This document shows positions 1-13,731 of a DNA stretch of 64,000 nucleotides, piece by piece. A program made the position numbers and the translations under genes. Every line of letters starts with the position of its first letter. The first letter of the stretch is position 1. The notes under the pieces are model-generated. The model was not told where the DNA came from and did not search any database. It saw nothing but the letters and a program-made list of their open reading frames with translations. This DNA is from Ficedula albicollis. Taxonomy: Eukaryota > Chordata > Aves > Passeriformes > Muscicapidae. The stretch lies in the NCBI RefSeq assembly GCF_000247815.1, contig NC_021673.1:37961102-38025101 (forward strand), in the 5' to 3' direction.

Positions 1-697
1 AAAATCATTATACAAATGTTTGTGTGTTACTGCTGCACCTTGAAGAGTCAGGTATGAATTATGTCATAAGTGCGACAGAACCATGTTTGGTTCAATCAAA
101 CTGATGAGAGAGAAGAAAAAAAGACTGTGGGAAATTAATTACCACTGAAACAGAGGCAATTGGTACAGTTTCATGGCAGTTAAATAACTATAAATAAAGT
201 TATATGATTGTAGTAATATAAACACGGCAATTCAAATATTTTGCAGCCTTCTGCCCTAGATTTGAAGATATTTTTGGGCTTAAGGCACAGACACAACTAA
301 TTCTCTGACATTGTAGATGGAGAATGACATAAGATGAGGAACGAAATGCAAGAGATGACATTGTAAATGTTGGTGTGTTCAAATGTTAGATCTTATGTTA
401 ACAATGTATTTTGAAAAAATGTCATGTTTTTGTCGGTTTTCTTTTTCTCCGTATTATGCACATGAGAAAAGATGTAAAGGTTCTTGAGAAAAAAACCACA
501 TTAAATACTGGGCTGCAAATACAGCCCTTTGAAGAGGCTCATGGGAGAATAACTGACGCACTACCAAAACAGTAGTGACAAAAAAATAATGCTTGTAGAT
601 TTCTTATTTTCTTCTTTATAGGTTTCCCACATACCTAATTCCTGAGAGTGGAATATAATCAATGAGTTGTTAAGTCTGAACAAATCAAAACCACCAC

Positions 698-1119
698 ATG
701 TTACAGAATATATCAGTCACTTCAGATCTAGCTGTTGGTGAATGCACATATAAAATTTAGATGTCAGATTATTAGCTTTGGTTACAGAAAGATTGAGCTT
801 CAGGATCTTCTGGAATAGCAAAAGCAAAAGGATATTGACTGAGCTGTTTTTTTGCTGTTTGCCTTACATGTTACAGAATATATCAGTCACTTCAGATCTA
901 GCTGTTGGTGAATGCACATATAAAATTTAGATGTCAGATTATTAGCTTTATGTTACAGAATATATCGGTCACTTCAGATCTAGCTGTTGGTGAATGCGCA
1001 TATAAAATTTAGATGTCAGATTATTAGCTTTGGTTACAGAAAGATTGAGCTTCAGGATCTTCTGGAATAGCAAAAGCAAAAGGATATTGACTGAGCTGTT
1101 TTTTTGCTGTTTGCCTTAC
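698..1119. repeat. Nested direct duplication, 82-bp core in three copies
   Basis: A core beginning ATGTTACAGAATATATC occurs at 698, 868 and 950. The first and third copies carry the same 88-bp tail (GGTTACAGAAAGATTGAG onward); the middle copy lacks it. The third copy differs by single bases, for example ATCGGTC for ATCAGTC. The order core-tail-core-core-tail needs at least two duplication steps. Confidence 0.93.
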
Positions 1120-1173
1120 TCTGGAACTCCTCTAAGAGACTTGCTGTTTGCCTTACTCTGGAACTCCTCTAAG
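1104..1173. repeat. 37-bp direct duplication
   Basis: The sequence TTGCTGTTTGCCTTACTCTG and its continuation are repeated at 1104 and 1141. It overlaps the end of the preceding nested array and abuts the next duplication. Confidence 0.9.
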
Positions 1174-1748
1174 GCCAGAGCCACATACTTCATAAACTGA
1201 TGTGTACTTTGGGTGCTGAGCAGGTTAGATGATGCTTTTGCTGCATTAACTTGAAAGGTAATAATATTTTAGTTAAGGAATTTAAGAAGAAGTATTAGAA
1301 ATTTTAATTAAAGCTTTTTTTGACTATTACTTAGTGCAGAGCAGTAAAATATGCCCAGGTCCCTGAACACAGGGTTAAATCTCAAGAACAAATCTGAGCC
1401 CTTCTCATTGTTCTGCAAAATATCTGCTTTTTGTTATTGCCTCTTCCATGCTAAGTTATAGGCCAGAGTCACATACTTCATAAACTGATGTGTACTTTGG
1501 GTGCTGAGCAGGTTAGATGATGCTTTTGCTGCATTAACTTGAAAGGTAATAATATTTTAGTTAAGGAATTTAAGAAGAAGTATTAGAAATTTTAATTAAA
1601 GCTTTTTTTGACTATTACTTAGTGCAGAGCAGTAAAATATGCCCAGGTCCCTGAACACAGGGTTAAATCTCAAGAACAAATCTGAGCCCTTCTCATTGTT
1701 CTGCAAAATATCTGCTTTTTGTTATTGCCTCTTCCATGCTAAGTTATA
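1173..1748. repeat. 288-bp tandem duplication, two copies
   Basis: Copies at 1173-1460 and 1461-1748 begin GGCCAGAG and end AAGTTATA. They are almost identical; a C/T difference at 1181 versus 1469 is visible. Each copy contains no gene. Confidence 0.95.
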
Positions 1749-2244
1749 GGCTGGTTTCATCTCATCACCGTTAAATTAGGTCTGCTGTAAGCTGAAGCTT
1801 AAAATCATTGTGTGCTTGGAGATATCTATTTTGTGGTTTCATATTGCAATCAACTGATCTTTGGTCAGTTTGACAATTGTGTTTCTCTTCTAGAGCTGGA
1901 AAGAATCCATTTTCCACAAACAAAAATTTTTAAACTAAATCTGAAAGAAGACTGTATAAAATAAAAAACACTAAAGATCTAGTGTTTCAAGTTTGTTTGG
2001 TTTATGTCAGCAATAGTAATTATGTATTTACACATCAAAATGTCACACTTTTTTTTAAAGCCTCTTCTTTGCTGTTCTCTGCTGTCTTAAGATTTAATCT
2101 AGTTAGCTATGCATCTGATTGAAGAGAGGGCAACATTTCACAGAGCTTTAGAATTTCCTCTCTTGAAACAAGAGGGCTGTGTGATAGAAGTGAGCTGCAA
2201 GCAGTTTAGGCTCTGACAATGGGTCTCTGTCCCCGTCCTCCCAG

Positions 2245-2452
2245 GTTTCCCTCGTCCACCTGCTGAAAACAGTGCGGCTCCTGCGGCTCCTGCGGCTCCT
2301 GCAGAAGCTGGATCGCTACTCCCAGCACAGCACAATCGTCCTCACGCTCCTCATGTCCATGTTTGCCTTGCTCGCTCACTGGATGGCCTGCATCTGGTAC
2401 GTCATAGGGAAAAGGGAGATGGAGCAGAATAACCCCCTGACTTGGGACATAG
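2245..2452 (+). CDS. KCNH8: KCNH8 exon: S4 voltage sensor and S5
   Basis: The exon encodes 69 codons plus one base. It opens in phase 0 after a CCCAG acceptor (AG at 2243-2244) with [19 protein letters not shown], the arginine-rich S4 helix that senses voltage in this family, followed by [10 protein letters not shown] (S4-S5 linker) and a hydrophobic S5 containing [21 protein letters not shown]. It ends [14 protein letters not shown] plus G at a strong donor, GTAAGT (2453-2458). The split glycine codon is completed by the next exon to give G-W-L-H-E, as in other ELK channels. The stretch before S5's end is highly conserved; the short extracellular piece after it ([14 protein letters not shown]) is the variable part. 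Reading past the donor soon leaves the family's sequence, so the exon end is firm. Confidence 0.95.
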
Positions 2453-3923
2453 GTAAGTTCTTCCTTCCCGCATGTACACACACACACGTGTATATATCCA
2501 TAAATGTACGTAAATATATAAAAGTGCTTGCATAAGTCACTCAATATTGCAGGTTTTATTCTATCTTATACCGTTGTTTAGTACTGTTTATAGAGAAAAG
2601 GAAGAGACTGGCACTTTCTGAGCTTCAGGTCAATCGGAAAATGAGGGTTAAAATCAAAATCAGTTGGAAAAAATAGGAAATAATTTTAGATTTTTAAGAG
2701 TGATTCAAAGTTTGGAAAATTCAGGATCTGAATAGGAAGTGGCTAGACAGACTGCGAAGAAGAATAGATTGGACAACTCATCCTGGTTTTGCAAATTAGG
2801 AAAATTAATCAACAAAAACATTCCCTCAAGCGTGCTAGTTATTTCTTCCTATACATTGAAACAGATAGTCCCTGAAATGTCTTCGAGTTAAAAAGTCCCT
2901 TTGGAATTATTGTTTAGAGGATCTGCAGGCTTTGATTTTTGCAGGGCAGATGAGGTCTTTATCAATGAAATGCTCAGTTTTCATCCATTCTTTAGTTTCT
3001 ACCCCAGCCTTCATTCTGATCTGAGTCTTCCACATTACCTCTTCAGATTTTAAGCTTTTCATTTTCTGTAATGAAACATCTTTCATAAACAAAGTTTATC
3101 TAAAGGTGAGACAGTTTCCCAAGAGAAAAAAATGTTTGGTGTGGGGGAAATAATGCAAACATATGTGACCAAAGGCTCAGTGATATGCATTCAAACTGCA
3201 GATTGCCCTGTTCTTATCTCCTTTAATTTCTTGGTTTTCTCTTATCCCCATTATCACCTGTCTAAATATCACCTAATCATGATAAATCTGAAGGGAAAAT
3301 GACAATTATATAAAATTGCTTGACCTCAGAGAAGTGAGGATGTTGGGTCAGGAAGAGAAAAAGAAGAAAGAAGAAAGTCCAAGAAATATGTGTTTCTAGT
3401 TTTCCAATTGGTTACTTAAAGACTTGTGGAGTCTTCTTATTCTTCTAAGTTGATTGTTGATTTGTCTTTTCATTTGTAAACCGGGTCTGTGAGCTGCTGC
3501 TGAACTCCTTATAGAGAACAAACTTCTGGCAGAAAAGGCTGCAGCTCTAGGGGAGAATATACAAAGAAAACCCACTGTGCAAAAATTGGTCAAATACCAT
3601 TAACAGAGAAACAAATCCATATAATAATAATGATGATAATAATGTCTCTCTGGTAGGAAGTAGCTCTGGAGGCACTTTGTCAGCTTATGTAGGCCACAAA
3701 CAATAGCTGTTTTCAAAGCATTCATTGCAGTCCAAATGGTGAAGCTGGGCTGCATCCTTGCTCCCTGGGTAGGGCTGCTCCCCATGCTCCCTTTTCCCTG
3801 GAGCAAGGCCACTTTCATAAAACTCCTCATATACCCTGGGGCTCTTGGCATTTATTACTATGAGCACATTAACCTTCACTCACCAGTTTTGTCCTTTCTT
3901 GGGCAGCAGCAGTAATAACCAAA

Positions 3924-4129
3924 AGTCCCAACAACTATGTTAGGACCAATCCCAGTTTAACTGGGATGAAGACATCTCCCAGAAGTCCCATTTGTGTTTT
4001 GTCCCAACAACTTTGTTAGAACCAATCCCAGTTTAACTGGGATGAAGACATCAGTCCCAACAACTATGTTAGGACCAATCCCAGTTTAACTGGGATGAAG
4101 ACATCTCCCAGAAGTCCCATTTGTGTTTC
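3924..4129. repeat. Three-copy direct repeat with near-palindrome
   Basis: A unit starting GTCCCAACAACTWTGTTAG and ending GATGAAGACATC occurs at 3925, 4001 and 4054. The first and third copies share an extra tail (TCCCAGAAGTCCCATTTGTG). Every copy holds CCCAGTTTAACTGGG, an almost perfect inverted repeat. Confidence 0.9.
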
Positions 4130-7100
4130 AGTAGAGTTGTGTCTGGGTTATCACACATTGATCATCTTCCAGTGCCTAAGCTGGAACTGTTCCTTAACAA
4201 CCCCTCACCACTAATTACCTCAACCTGTGACAATCAAGGACATTCCCTGGACAGCTGTAGGTAGTGCATTTCCACATTGGATGGGCCAAAGCACGTAGGG
4301 GTGTGTGCTCTCAGACTTTCACCTTTTACATAGAAAAAAGGCTTTTCTATTGGGCTTAAAGACATGCATTGTTTTTAGGGTTTTTCTTTCCTAAAGGTGC
4401 GAGTTTGCATTTTTGCCTGGAAGGCTGTTCCACCACCTTCGTGGATGGTCTCTAAAATATTTAGATGCTATAAATTTATAATAAAAATTATACTGCAATG
4501 ACTCCTGTAATGCTCCTACAGATATTAGTTCTAGAGCTAAGTTAAATAATTTATAGCTTTGGGGATTTATTTGGATTTTTTGTTTTTTTGTTTGGGGTTC
4601 TTTTAAGTGAAATGGTTTAAAAATGGTAAAGTTTCAAAATGTTAAAGTATTAGATGCTGGTTTAAAGAAAAGAGCTCAGAAAATTCCACATACCTGTCAT
4701 GAAGCTGTTGTTTTGCAAGGAACACTCCAGCATTGGCAGAATTTCTGGTTAAGCTTACATGTCCATATAGGAGCACAAAAATTTAGATAATGTCATTTTT
4801 TCAATCAGTACAAATTCTCTTGCTCTCCACATGCAAACTACTTGCTGATGAAACATAATGAAATTAAGTCTTGGCCCTCTGTGTATCTTTTGCTATCCTG
4901 GTGATTATATGTAGCCAGCCTTTCTTTGCTATTTAAGAAAACTTCAAATGACAAGTTCACTACACCTCACAGCATCCACACTGGGAATATTTTGAGGGGA
5001 GAATGGTAGGTGTAATTTAGAGTATGAGTGATTAAGCAAAGTAAAATGAGGTCTGGAAATCATAATAAATCATAAGCAAATAATGCACACAGGAGAGATC
5101 TTTCTTGGAGCATAATTAAGATAGTATTACTGTAAGACACTGAGGATATTCTGTTCCCCTTAAGGAAGAGCTCAACTGAAAAGTTTGTACGGTTTTGGAG
5201 AGCAGGTAAAAGAGATTTCCTACTGCAGGCAAAGCAGTAGAACATGATCCTTACTCTTATACTTACAGGTTTAAATTTTTTAATTTTTAATTTCTATATA
5301 TTAATACCAGAACTGGAGACCCAAGTTGCCATCAATCATACACAAAGTTTATTCCAGCCATCAAGAGGCTTTCTAATGGAAAACATTAAAATGCAAAAAT
5401 TATAATTCCTGTACTTTTTTTGATTAAAGGAAATGTGTCTCTTCCTTGGTAATTCTACTTTTTATTCTTCACTGGAGTGTCTCAGGTGATGTCCACTTGA
5501 AAATTGAGTATGGCACCAGGAGTATGGATGCTGCAATGTATGGAATAGTTGAAATATAGGAATGGGTTTTTTCTAAGAAAGGAAAATTATGTCTGGAATG
5601 AAATAAGATTAATTTGCTTTTAATGTTTGTTGCTATTTTTGAGGGGAGAGGCAGAGGGAGAAAAAAAGCTATTAGCATGTACTTACTCCATTTAGTGCTT
5701 CCTCAGAAAGCCTGTACCACAGATTTCAAGACTGAAGTTTGCTAAGATTTAGAGCAAACATTTTAAAGCTGCAGTACTGTTAACATAATACTTTGAACCT
5801 TGCTGTGCCATCAGATATGCACCATAGCCCAGATCTAGCAGCATTTGCTTCTGTCTATCTATTTCTCTAGCTAATTTAAACAAATGTGGTGCTTAATTTG
5901 CATTTGAATTGGGGCAATGGGAGTGATAACGTTGTTCCTATGAAAATACCCAGAACTGAAAACGGCATTTGCTTTGTTCTTACTGGACCTAATTCTAAGC
6001 CATTATTTCACTTTTTGTTCTTATTCAGGCAACATTCCCACTGCAAACAATTTAAAAACATAGTTACATTCACAAATTTAGCCACGTGGTTGCCCAGTGA
6101 GAAAGGTGAAGTGTCTGGGTCTATTACTGATGAACTATCATGATGTGGGGGCATTGGGACATAATGTGAAAAACTGGATCTCTTGCTTAGCTCTAGTATT
6201 GCCAGATTTAACTGATTACATGATTTGGAAGATACCCAGCATGGGCACTGCTTTTAGATGCTGGAAACCTTTACCTCAGCAAGTTCTCCCATCTTAGGAA
6301 AGAGTTGCTCCATGTGCAGCATTTTGACTCTAATGTCTGATAAAACCATGACTCCTGGACACATCATTCCCTCCCACTGGAGACAGTGGTGCAGTTCCTG
6401 TCCTGCTTTTCCCTTCTAGCATTTTCAGGTCCCTCTCTGTTACATTTCACCTTGTTCCCCTCATTTGTTTTTACTGGTGAAACAGATGTCTCCCTGAGAC
6501 ATGGCATGGTCTTCACCAACCTGTAAAAATAGGATTATTTTTCTGTTAGCTGACATGGAATAAAGGCTAGACTGTGTTTAGGTTCCTGGCTGATCTTAAC
6601 ACTCCAATTCCATTGGCTCCCATTTCTATAGTTTAACTGGAATCAGATTTAGGCATGGGCTCTTTATCTGCTGATTGCTGCTTTGTATTAATATATACTG
6701 AACTATTCTCCTAGTCTCCTCCTATTCTTATTAAATATGAGAAGACTATTATTTTACCTTTCTCTACAGGAAACAGATAATATTGAAAATATTTCCTGTT
6801 GCTGAAGACATTCATTCTGTGAGAACCATGTGAGCTGTTGAAACCCAGCTGTCTTGAGTGTAGTGAGGAGAATAGGAGAGGGCCAAGAGTCAGGATGCTG
6901 GCTCCCTTAGATAATCAAAACTGTCAGGTATAATTTGTGCCACTGTCTCAAAAAACAATTTCTTCCTGTCCACCAGAAATTTAGCTGCAACTTTTTGTTA
7001 GTCCTACATTAACACAACATTTTGACTATGGAGGGGTTGTTATCAATGCAAAATACAGTAAAAAAAAAATAACCTGTGTTTTATTGTTAATAAATATTTT

Positions 7101-8676
7101 CTTTGGGATAAGCTTTAATATCAGGCCTGTAAAGGGCATTGTTTCTCAGCTATTTAAATCTTTATTCCATTTGAATACCTCAAGTTTCATCTCAGGTTTT
7201 TATTCATTTTCTATTAGTTTTTTAATGTACAGAGCTTTTGAAAACAAGAACTCAATTGTGACTGAACCACATACTTTTCAATATGAACCTTCCCACGCAC
7301 GCTTTGTTCATAGCACTCTTGCAGTCAGAGCCTTTAAAAGGACTTGGATGCTGACTCCCAATGAATACCTGTAATTAGCTGTCAGTGGCAGAGATAGGTA
7401 CAGAAAAAAAAAAGTGCTCAGCACCAGAGTAGTGCCAGTAGGAAATGCTGAAAATAAGACTGTGCCTTCAGAGCCTTTCACTCAAGTATCGTATGTCCCA
7501 TTTTGGACTGAAGTGAACAGCCTGAATTCACAAAACTACCTTCCCACTGAGCTCTTCAGTAAATTTAGACACGGGGACAAGGTGACTGGGAGATCCCCAC
7601 CTGGTGCAGATCAGAGAGAATCTCCAAGTGTCTTAATTATGTAAAGATTGTGGTGCTTCTGGCCCGATGCAGAAATTGGCTGAAATAGGTTTTCCAAAAT
7701 GCAGGTGTCCTACGTCTTAGATGCAAACTTTAGCTTAAAATCTTGAACTCAGGTTTCTAAATTCTGCCCAAGTCCTTTGTGGTCCCCAGGTAGCTTCACT
7801 CTTATCAGAATTTTGTAAATCAGCATTAAGCTGGAATATCCATTAAGAGAGACATTTACCTGTAATTCTCTTGAGTTTCAACAGCCTGGGAAGTTTTAGT
7901 GCCAGGATGATTTTTCCTAGTTTATGCTAAGAATACAGAGGCAGCTGGTTTTAGTGTTCACAAGGTCCTGAGCAATTTTGCCAGGAATTCTGAAGGTACA
8001 GGTTTAAGCATATCCTTGACAATAGATACTTGTGGCATTGGTATATTTATTCAGGTTAAAACTCAGGCTATCCTTCTTCCAGAAGAAAGACAACTTTTAG
8101 GCATGTGTGCATCTGCTAGTGCTTCCACAAATATTGTATGTTAGTGAGCTAAGAAGTTTCTGCTGTTCTTAAACCAAGCATAACCATTGGGTAAATAACA
8201 GTAGAAATCATATCAGAAAAATCAGTGCCATTACCTCCATTCTTGATCAATACAATACATAATTTGTCAAAGCAATAATTAACTTTTGAATCCTAACATT
8301 TTCATATTATACTAAGTCTCAGAATGTACTGTGGAAGCAGGTAAATATGGATTTAGAAAGAAAGGATTCAAAACATGGGTTTGAATGTCTCATGAACACT
8401 TTTTACTAAATCCAGGCATTCTAAGAACAAGTTAAAAATATGAAAAACAATTATATTTTTAAAATGTGTGATTATCAGCCTCTGAGACTCATGTTCACAA
8501 CATATTCTTGGCAACATTGGCGATCAGGAACTTAGTTTAAACAAAAAAAAAAGAAAACTGAAATTTTGTGTGATCACAAATCTCCAGGTAGTGGGGCTGT
8601 CAGAAAAATAAGCAAACAGAAAACACACGGTAAAACCATAGTGCTAAGAAATGATCAGGTTTTGGACCCAGGTGAT

Positions 8677-10497
8677 GGAAATGTTTGGTGCCTGCAAGTG
8701 CGTGTACCTACTTCTGCATTCCAGACCTACCTTCTAGAGTTTGAGCCTGGACCTACATCAAAACAGTAATTTCAAAACAGTAATTTCAACAAATGTTCAG
8801 CTTCTGAAGAGCTAGTACTAATGAACTCCCACTGGAGTCTTGGGAAAGGCAGCAGCTGGCACCTGCTCTGGTGCAGGCTGGCAGATGGCAAGGTTGGGCA
8901 CAGGTGCCCAGCACACCCTGGTCTGCTTTGGTGGGAACAGCAGTTCAGTTTGTTTTGTGCCACTGTAAGAGCTCAGCGAACCCTCCTCATTGCCAGGAAG
9001 AGCACTTGTACATTTCCAAGGATCTCAGCCAGGAGAACTGTGCTCTGCTGTAAAATATTAGTCTGGTTTCACTGCTCCAAACACACATCCATCAGGTTAG
9101 AACCGACACGAGTAGATTTATGAATCCTTGTGCACACCAAGAAAGAACATCGTGCTGACTACACTGCACAGCACATCGTTCACTAGCAGTGATCAATTGT
9201 TCACTTCAGCCTGTCATCTCTCTACCTGAATGTTTGATTTTTATTTCTCTTCCTGTCAGTTTCATTATGCTCTCCATTATCGGTTTTCTTTATTTTTTGT
9301 CATTAGTAATAACAGAACCTGTTCCTCTGGAACTATGGCCCTTTCTGGTTTTGAAGAGGCACCTTTAAGGAAAAAAAAAATTAAAAATATACTTCTGTCA
9401 TGCATGAGTGCTAGTATGCTGGTATCTTCAATTTAGTAAAATAAATTTTAATGCTCTCTTGACCTGAGGTACCTATATTGAAGATCCATTATTGTGTGGA
9501 ATAGAAATTTCTGTTTACTCACGTGTCTAGTTTTTTGGTGGGGTTTTTTGTGTTGGTTTTTTTTTTTTTTTTGGTTGGTTGGTTGTTGGAAATGTTTGGT
9601 GCCTGCAAGTGCGTGTACCTACTTCTGCATTCCAGACCTACCTTCTAGAGTTTGAGCCTGGACCTACATCAAAACAGTAATTTCAAAACAGTAATTTCAA
9701 CAAATGTTCAGCTTCTGAAGAGCTAGTACTAATGAACTCCCACTGGAGTCTTGGGAAAGGCTGCAGCTGGCACCTGCTCTGGTGCAGGCTGGCAGATGGC
9801 AAGGTTGGGCACAGGTGCCCAGCACACCCTGGTCTGCTTTGGTGGGAACAGCAGTTCAGTTTGTTTTGTGCCACTGTAAGAGCTCAGCGAACCCTCCTCA
9901 TTGCCAGGAAGAGCACTTGTACATTTCCAAGGATCTCAGCCAGGAGAACTGTGCTCTGCTGTAAAATATTAGTCTGGTTTCACTGCTCCAAACACACATC
10001 CATCAGGTTAGAACCGACACGAGTAGATTTATGAATCCTTGTGCACACCAAGAAAGAACATCGTGCTGACTACACTGCACAGCACATCGTTCACTAGCAG
10101 TGATCAATTGTTCACTTCAGCCTGTCATCTCTCTACCTGAATGTTTGATTTTTATTTCTCTTCCTGTCAGTTTCATTATGCTCTCCATTATCGGTTTTCT
10201 TTATTTTTTGTCATTAGTAATAACAGAACCTGTTCCTCTGGAACTATGGCCCTTTCTGGTTTTGAAGAGGCACCTTTAAGGAAAAAAAAAATTAAAAATA
10301 TACTTCTGTCATGCATGAGTGCTAGTATGCTGGTATCTTCAATTTAGTAAAATAAATTTTAATGCTCTCTTGACCTGAGGTACCTATATTGAAGATCCAT
10401 TATTGTGTGGAATAGAAATTTCTGTTTACTCACGTGTCTAGTTTTTTGGTGGGGTTTTTTGTGTTGGTTTTTTTTTTTTCTTGGTTGGTTGGTTGTT
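8677..10497. repeat. 911-bp tandem duplication, two copies
   Basis: Copy 1 (8677-9587) and copy 2 (9588 to about 10497) are offset by exactly 911 bases. They start GGAAATGTTTGGTGCCTGC and end in a poly-T/GGTT tract. Visible differences are few: A/T at 8848 versus 9759 and the length and purity of the poly-T run. Paired open frames in both copies (for example 8821 and 9732) simply reflect this duplication. Confidence 0.96.
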
Positions 10498-13400
10498 TTG
10501 TTGTTTGGGGTTTTTTTTGTGGAAAACAGGGCTGAAAATTCACTTCTAATTAATATTTGAAGGAAATGGTTGATGGTTACGACTCTTGTGAAGTATTTTT
10601 GGGGTATCAATATCTGAGAGACTCAGCCAATTCCTTTGGTTGGTTTCTTGCAGCACTATGTAAAATAATTAGCCCCTGGAGTGTCATACAGAAATAATAA
10701 ATAAGAGTGAACTAGACAACCAAAACAAGATGATTACTTTGAAGCTATGAAACTTTTCAAAGTACTCATCTTACGAATGACTACAAACAGTACTTATTAC
10801 ATTGCACATACTTTGAAAAAGACAAGGATATACCAAAATTCTGAAGCATTACATAGTGATGAAACACTCTAAAGTAGTTCAAACAGAAAATTTTAATTCC
10901 AGGAGAATATCTAACATTGGAATGCTTTTAAATAATTTTATTGCCTTTTTAATCCTTAAAAGTTTTACTTCTCTGTGAAAGTTATGCTTTTATTGTACAC
11001 GCAATGTGTAAATTTTCCATGAATTGTTTGAGGTTCCCAGTATTTAGTCTTGTTAGAACAAATAAAACAGAACAGATAAAATCATTAAAATCATTTAAAA
11101 ATTTAGAATTATTGTACTATGTATTTCAAAATAACAAAAAAAAAATTTATTTAAAGTCTGCTTATATATCTTACCTGAATGGTGAAAATAATTCTAATGT
11201 AACATACTATATGTGTTCTGATGTTACATACTATATAGTATTTACAAATTTGGAGAAGCTTGTGATGTGAAATATTAAAGAAAGAAAACTTATTTTTTCT
11301 CTAATTGGGTTAGACTTTTGAATAGGAAGAAATGAGAAAAAGTTCATCTGGCTTTTGAAGAAATCCTATTTGCAGATAAGCATAGTTATTAATTATTCTT
11401 AGTACAATTAAAGCAGGGGCACATAGTGTTTTCTGTATCAGTCTGTTAGAATGGACACAGAGAAATTTAACTGCTGCAAGGGAGTTTTATGTGCGAAACT
11501 GTAATCACCAGAACATATGTGGGAAGTATGTGTGGAAACCTGTCTGCACATGGTAAAGACCTACACTTACATATTAAGATCTTGGAAAGTCTTATCTGAA
11601 ACCCTGGCCCTGCTTTTTTGCTTGGTTTTTATGCTAAATGCATTTTATATAAATAAATATAAACCAATATATATATTAATATACTTTCTACAACAGGTTT
11701 TCTTTATTAAAATCCCTCATTTCAGACCTGTGTACACTAGACCTTGTCAGGATTTAAAATACAAATTTATATTTTAAAACATTCATAGAAATTAAATTTG
11801 TGGAAATTAGTCAATTTCCTATTTGTAAACCCAAAGGGGTGTTTTTGAGGTGCAGGTGTGTGAAACTAAAATATCATTTATTGAGCTGAACTGAAACATT
11901 CCCTTTGCATTTAGATTAACATCAATTTGTATTTTAGCTGCTCTGGACCTTAGTAAGTCTTCCCTGCTATTCTTTCCTACAGGCTCAGTTCCTTGATTAA
12001 ACTTTATTTTCCTTTACACACTGTACTTTCCCCTCTGATTGAGTAATTTTTAGCAATCACCAAATACCCCAGGACTGAGAGACCCAATTGGATTTGAAGC
12101 CCAGAAAAAAACAGGCATGAAAGTAGCTTATTAAATGGAGTGTGAATTTTTAACATTATTGTTAATACATTTCCAAGATTTTGTAACTAGTAAAAAAATT
12201 TTGGACAGTTTTTAAGTCAAAGGTAAAAGTCTGGCGTGTGGATGAAGCCCCTGAGATTTGACGAAGTGTCCTGCTGTGTTGCACCACAGATTACCTAGTA
12301 TCATTTATTAATTCTACAAAGCAGTTTTTTATCTCAGTGGAAAAGCTGTATCTGCACCAATTTCTGCAGCCATAATAGAAATTCTCACTGCCACACATAG
12401 GGGAAAAATCTGTAAACACCCCAGAAGAGGGGATAGTCCCAAGGGGTAAAATAATGCCAGGTTCTTTCCACATGGTTCTGTAATGGGAACACCAGAGAGC
12501 ATAAGTTATTGCAAGTTGAAAATACTGTGCATAGAAGCTCTGTTCAATCAATTTGAAGTTGCATCAGAGTCTTTAACCCGTAACTGCTGTACTTGGAACT
12601 GCAGAACCCTTGGCTGCAGATTGCTTCTGGGGTTTATTTAAACCAGGTAGTTGAACCAGGACTATCACATGCAGTAAATCAGGTCAAACACAGCTTGCTT
12701 CATCCATGTCCTGAAAACCTTGTTTGGGTAGCTTGTTCTAGGGTTACACTACCCTCCTCTGAGAGCTCTGTATAGTTCGCTAAAACATCTGTTCTCTTAC
12801 ACATAGGTGCAATAGGAAGTTCTGTTAGGACTTCTTAGAAATTTCTACTTCTGTTTTTAAACTCATGGCTTGGCTGTTCAAACTATAACTTTTCAATCCA
12901 GTTTAAACCCATAAAGCCTTTGCTATGTATTTTTAAATCTTTCCAGCAGCTGCTTCAATAGGTGATTGGACTGCCTCTCAGCCCCATCACACAAGTAGAA
13001 ATCCTAGGGTGCTAGAATGCCATGTTGCATTCCAAAGACATCCCATAATGACTAAAATAGCTTTTCTTTTCTTTTGTAGTACAAGCATGCCTTAAATTTT
13101 TAATCTAGATATGTCCTTTGCATATATTCCTATTTTCTATTTATTTATCCTTTATTCTCTGCCCTTTACCAGGGCAGGTGCTTGATAAAAAGAAAGGTTT
13201 TCTGCTGCCAGAATAGAAAATCATTTCTTTACAGAAATGAGGAAACTATTCAAGAGTCTTTTCTTTCCAGTCTCTCTTCCATTTTCCTAAACCCTGGAAA
13301 ATATTTCCGTTCAATTTGTACTTTCAGATGACAGTGCTAAAGTTACCTAGTAACTGCTGTCAGCCAAAGAAGCCAATGTGAAGCTGTAAGAGTATGTCAA

Positions 13401-13620
13401 TGAATTCTGCAGCATGTAAAGTTTTACACAAGCCACGTTCTGTAAGAGTAATTATACCTAATTATTTTAAATTGTTTTCCATTGTCAGGTTTAAGAGAGC
13501 TGGAGATAAAAATGCTAATGCTTAGGATTCCCTTATGTCACACACTTCAAAAAGACCTGTCGTGTCTGCAGAGACAGATGTATTGTTTCAGAACTGCATC
13601 AACTTTAAAAACATTGTTTT

Positions 13621-13731
13621 TAAGTTTGCTTTTCCATTAAGACAGAACCTTTCTTCTTTACTTTTTACTCTTTCTTTAAGTTTGCTTTTCCATTAAGACA
13701 GCACCTTTCTTCTTTACTTTTTACTCTTTCT
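13621..13731. repeat. 56-bp tandem duplication
   Basis: TAAGTTTGCTTTTCCATTAA and its continuation occur at 13621 and 13677. One A/C difference is seen (GACAGAACC versus GACAGCACC). Confidence 0.92.

Larger units (their letters stand above)
1..2244 (+). other. KCNH8 intron (3' part) with clustered duplications
   Basis: This stretch is the end of the intron before the S4 exon. It has no supportable coding sequence. About half of it (698-1748) is made of direct duplications listed separately. The last part leads into the acceptor at 2243-2244. Confidence 0.8.

Noticed and set aside
8821..10034. Pairs of open frames of 60-100 codons repeated at 911-base spacing
   Set aside because: The repetition comes from the DNA duplication. 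The frames overlap each other on both strands, lack any family signal and have no codon-level conservation to test.
12593..12830. Possible antisense CR1 similarity (GGGTAGCTTGTTCTAGGG, then CTACCCTCC)
   Set aside because: Only a short block resembles CR1 and the flanking order is not clear, so I did not annotate it.
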